Origin: Brassica napus
Taxonomy: Eukaryota; Streptophyta; Magnoliopsida; Brassicales; Brassicaceae
Length of the DNA: 64,000 nt
Reading direction: 5' to 3'
NCBI RefSeq assembly: GCF_020379485.1
Contig: NC_063450.1
Location: 31,658,137-31,722,136, forward strand
Positions 61,647-64,000 of the stretch are shown in pieces. Below the pieces are notes generated by a model. The model saw only the letters and a program-made list of their open reading frames with translations. It ran no database searches and had not been told where the DNA came from. Each line of letters opens with the position of its first letter. Position 1 is the first letter of the stretch. Made by a program: the position numbers and the translations under genes.

Positions 61647-64000
61647 GCAGAGTAATATATGGAGCTCCTCTGCCTGTGGCGACCTAGCAGGTCGTAGGAT
61701 CCAACCTGTATCCGTACAAGCCTCACATATTTTTGCGTTGATGGCTATACCAATATGCTTTGGACCATCAACTCCAAAAAATTTTATCAAGGGTCCTAGA
61801 TGGTTCCACGAATCATACCAGAAGCTAGCTAACTGGCCATTTCCCACCTCACATTTTATGAAGCGTTCAGCCAAGGGTCTCAGCTTTAGAATCGATTGCC
61901 AAATCCATGAGGATTGCTTTTGTTCGTCTATGCTCCAAAGGGAAAGATGCTTAAGACGGTGCTTTTTAGTCCATGAAGCCCAGAGGGACTCAGATTCAGC
62001 GTGTAGCAGCCACAAAAGCTTCAAACAGAGGGTCTTGTTCCAAGAAGCGAGTTCACGCAGGCCAAGCCCTCCTTCAGATTTTGGTAAACAAACCTGCGAC
62101 CATGATATCTTTGCAGCGGCTCTGGTGGTGATGTTTCCATTCCATAAAAACCGCGAACAAAGAGATTCAATAGTCCTGATACATCCCTTAGGAAGAATGA
62201 AGGTAGAAAACCAGAAATTAACAGTGCCGAAGATGACTGAGGAGAGAAGCTGCTTACGACCCGCAAATGTTAGAGCACGAGAAGACCAAGATGTGAAGCG
62301 ACTCTTGAGTTGGTCAATAAGGGGCCTATAGTCACAGATTCGCAGCTTTCGATGCATAAGAGGTAATCCAAGATACCTGACCGGAAGCGAGCCGAGAGAG
62401 AAGCCAAGATTGCATAAATCAGTGGCCTCCATTTGGCTCATTCCCGCAACAAAGAGCTCAGTTTTGGATCTGTTCATGTGAAGACCAGACCAAGAAGAGA
62501 AGCTGTCTAGAGTGGACGCAATTTGCTGAAGAGATCCTTGAGCCCCGTCAAAGAAAATCATAATGTCATCCGCAAAAGCCAAGTGTGTGACAACTGGATC
62601 AGACGCTAGCGGATGGTAGCCAATTAAACCAGTGCTGTAGTTTTTGTTAAGCATTTGACCCAAGACTTCCATAGCCAGAACAAAGAGATATGGAGATAAC
62701 GGGTCTCCTTGACGAAGACCCCTTGCTCCCTTGAAGTAGCCACCAAGCTCACCGTTCACAGCAACAGAGAAGCGGGTGGTAGTGATGCACTGAGATATAA
62801 GATTGATAAAGGAAACAGGGAAGCCAAGTGCTCTCAAGATCAGAAAGATGAAGCTCCAATTAATAGAGTCGAAAGCCTTTTTCAAATCAACCTTCAAGAT
62901 GGAACGCTTTGTGATATTCTTCCAATTATATCCCTGGACCAACTCCGTTGCCATGAGCACATTTTCAACTAAGAGTCTCCCCGGGATGAAAGCCGACTGA
63001 GTGTTGGAAATAACAGAAGGAAGAACTTGCTTCAACCTGTTAGCGAGAAGTTTCGCAATCACCTTGTAAACTGTATTACAACAAGAGATTGGTCTAAACT
63101 CATAGATCTTATCAGCATTCTTCTTCTTGGGTATCAACGTTAAGATCGTAGCATTCCATTGTTGAAGGAGGCAGCCTGTGGTAAAGAATTCCTGGATTGC
63201 ATCAATAATCTCCTGACCCACTGTGCTCCAATGTGCCGTGAAGAATTCTGAGGGATACCCGTCTGGTCCTGGTGCTTTATTCTTTGGTAGATCAAAGAAA
63301 GCAGCCTTGATATCCTGACTAGTATAGGCAGCAGAGAGAGAGTCCGAGACTGATGGAGAGCACCTATACGAGAGAAGCTGTTCAATATCCACAAGAGATG
63401 AGGCTGAAGAAACGGATTCTCCTCCAAGAAGGTCCTGATAGAAAGAGACAGCATGGGCCATAATTTCCTCTTTGCTGTCAATCAAGTTGCCTGCCTCATC
63501 CTTCAGATAAAGAATCTGGTTCATGTAGTTTCGAGACCTCATCTGCCTGTGATAGAATCCAGTGTTGCTATCTCCCTTATCTAACCAGTTAACACGAGAG
63601 CGTTGGTAGAAGAATGACTCCTCTGCTTTAGCCAGGATAATCCATTTGTCGTATGCTGATCTTTCATTTATACCAGCCTGAGGAGAGGGAGAGGAGAGGA
63701 CAATACGCTGGCAGTGAGTGAGGTCGTCAAACGCTTCAGAAACCCTTTTCTCAATACCCGAATAATTCTCTCTACTGAAAGATCTGATGATGCTTTTGAG
63801 AGCCTTTAGCTTCCTTGAAACCCTCAGCATTTTCGTGCCATCAAATGGGAGAGAATTCCAACATTCCTTAACCACCACTTCAAAATCAGGATGATCATTT
63901 AGCATTGAGAAGAACTTGAAGGGTTGTTTAGTCTTTGGCTTTTCCACATCAAGAAAGACACAGCACGGACTGTGGTCCGAGATCCCCGGATCCCCAAAGA
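61647..64000 (-). mobile_element. LINE-1-type retrotransposon, reverse transcriptase region (runs off the window)
   Basis: The minus-strand frame is open from the window edge to the gap with no stop. At the right edge it starts inside the end of the endonuclease (GDPGISDHSPCC), so the rest of ORF2 lies beyond 64000. Reverse transcriptase motifs: KNKAPGPDGYPSEFF, FRPISCCNTVYKVIAKLL, GLRQGDPLSPYLFVL, and LAFADDIMIF with the catalytic Asp pair (about 62565-62580). After them, GLPLMHRKLR and LCSRFLWNG mark the C-terminal region before the usual zinc-knuckle/RNase H part. No inactivating change is visible in over 780 codons. The 61427-61546 piece left of the gap does not clearly continue it. Confidence 0.9.

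Noticed and set aside
61738..62331. Plus-strand open frame of 197 codons within the LINE
   Set aside because: It is antisense to the conserved reverse transcriptase frame and shows no known domain.

Overview
The window is nuclear DNA of a crucifer (Brassicaceae), most like Brassica or a close relative. Its few host genes resemble the Arabidopsis chromosome 5 block that holds a Golgi phosphate transporter (PHT4;6, At5g44370) among berberine-bridge-enzyme-like (BBE-like) FAD oxidases (At5g44360-At5g44440). The assignment to that block is from memory of the Arabidopsis gene order, not a search. The rest is a dense, nested set of plant transposable elements, and there is one 100-base assembly gap.

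Layout. 1-2249: debris of an old Copia element carrying a hAT-like MITE. 2250-8215: a complete but dead Copia element (Copia-1) with matching LTRs and a 5-bp target duplication. 8221-11155: unassigned. 11156-11534: a short Helitron. 11825-16829 (minus): BBE-A, a two-exon gene whose 3.4-kb intron holds a poly-A-tailed retroposon. 17282-18303: a second poly-A retroposon upstream of BBE-A. 19034-20629 (minus): BBE-B, a single-exon gene. 22335-23636 (minus): the PHT4;6 orthologue with a likely 5'UTR intron. 24853-38008: a Copia element (Copia-2, minus) split by a very young gag-only Athila-like element (25746-32751). 38022-38094 (minus): a tRNA-Val(UAC) gene 13 bp from the Copia-2 end. 38283-38377: a scrap of a BBE gene. 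38378-41527 (minus): a hAT transposon. 41572-42739 (minus): the first five coding exons of a prenyltransferase-alpha-repeat gene that stops at the hAT. 43060-48255: a chromovirus-type Gypsy element flanked by a 168-bp duplication. 48857-54475: a 5'-truncated Copia of the Copia-2 family (Copia-3). 56725-59561 (minus): BBE-C, with a frameshifted first exon. 61427-64000 (minus): a LINE across the assembly gap.

How it fits together. All recognised host protein genes lie on the minus strand. The BBE copies are secreted FAD enzymes of the family that includes oligogalacturonide and cellodextrin oxidases. They form a tandem cluster that has been pulled apart: more than 30 kb of nested elements separates PHT4;6 from BBE-C, and relic BBE sequence survives in between.

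The most unusual points are: (1) the gag-only Athila-like element, whose two 1.46-kb LTRs differ by one indel as far as I could read them; (2) the 168-bp direct duplication that exactly brackets the chromovirus; (3) a Copia family whose long leader carries many telobox (AAACCCTAA) motifs and GGCCACACGGCC palindromes; and (4) the prenyltransferase-like gene whose five exons splice in frame and then end at a hAT element.
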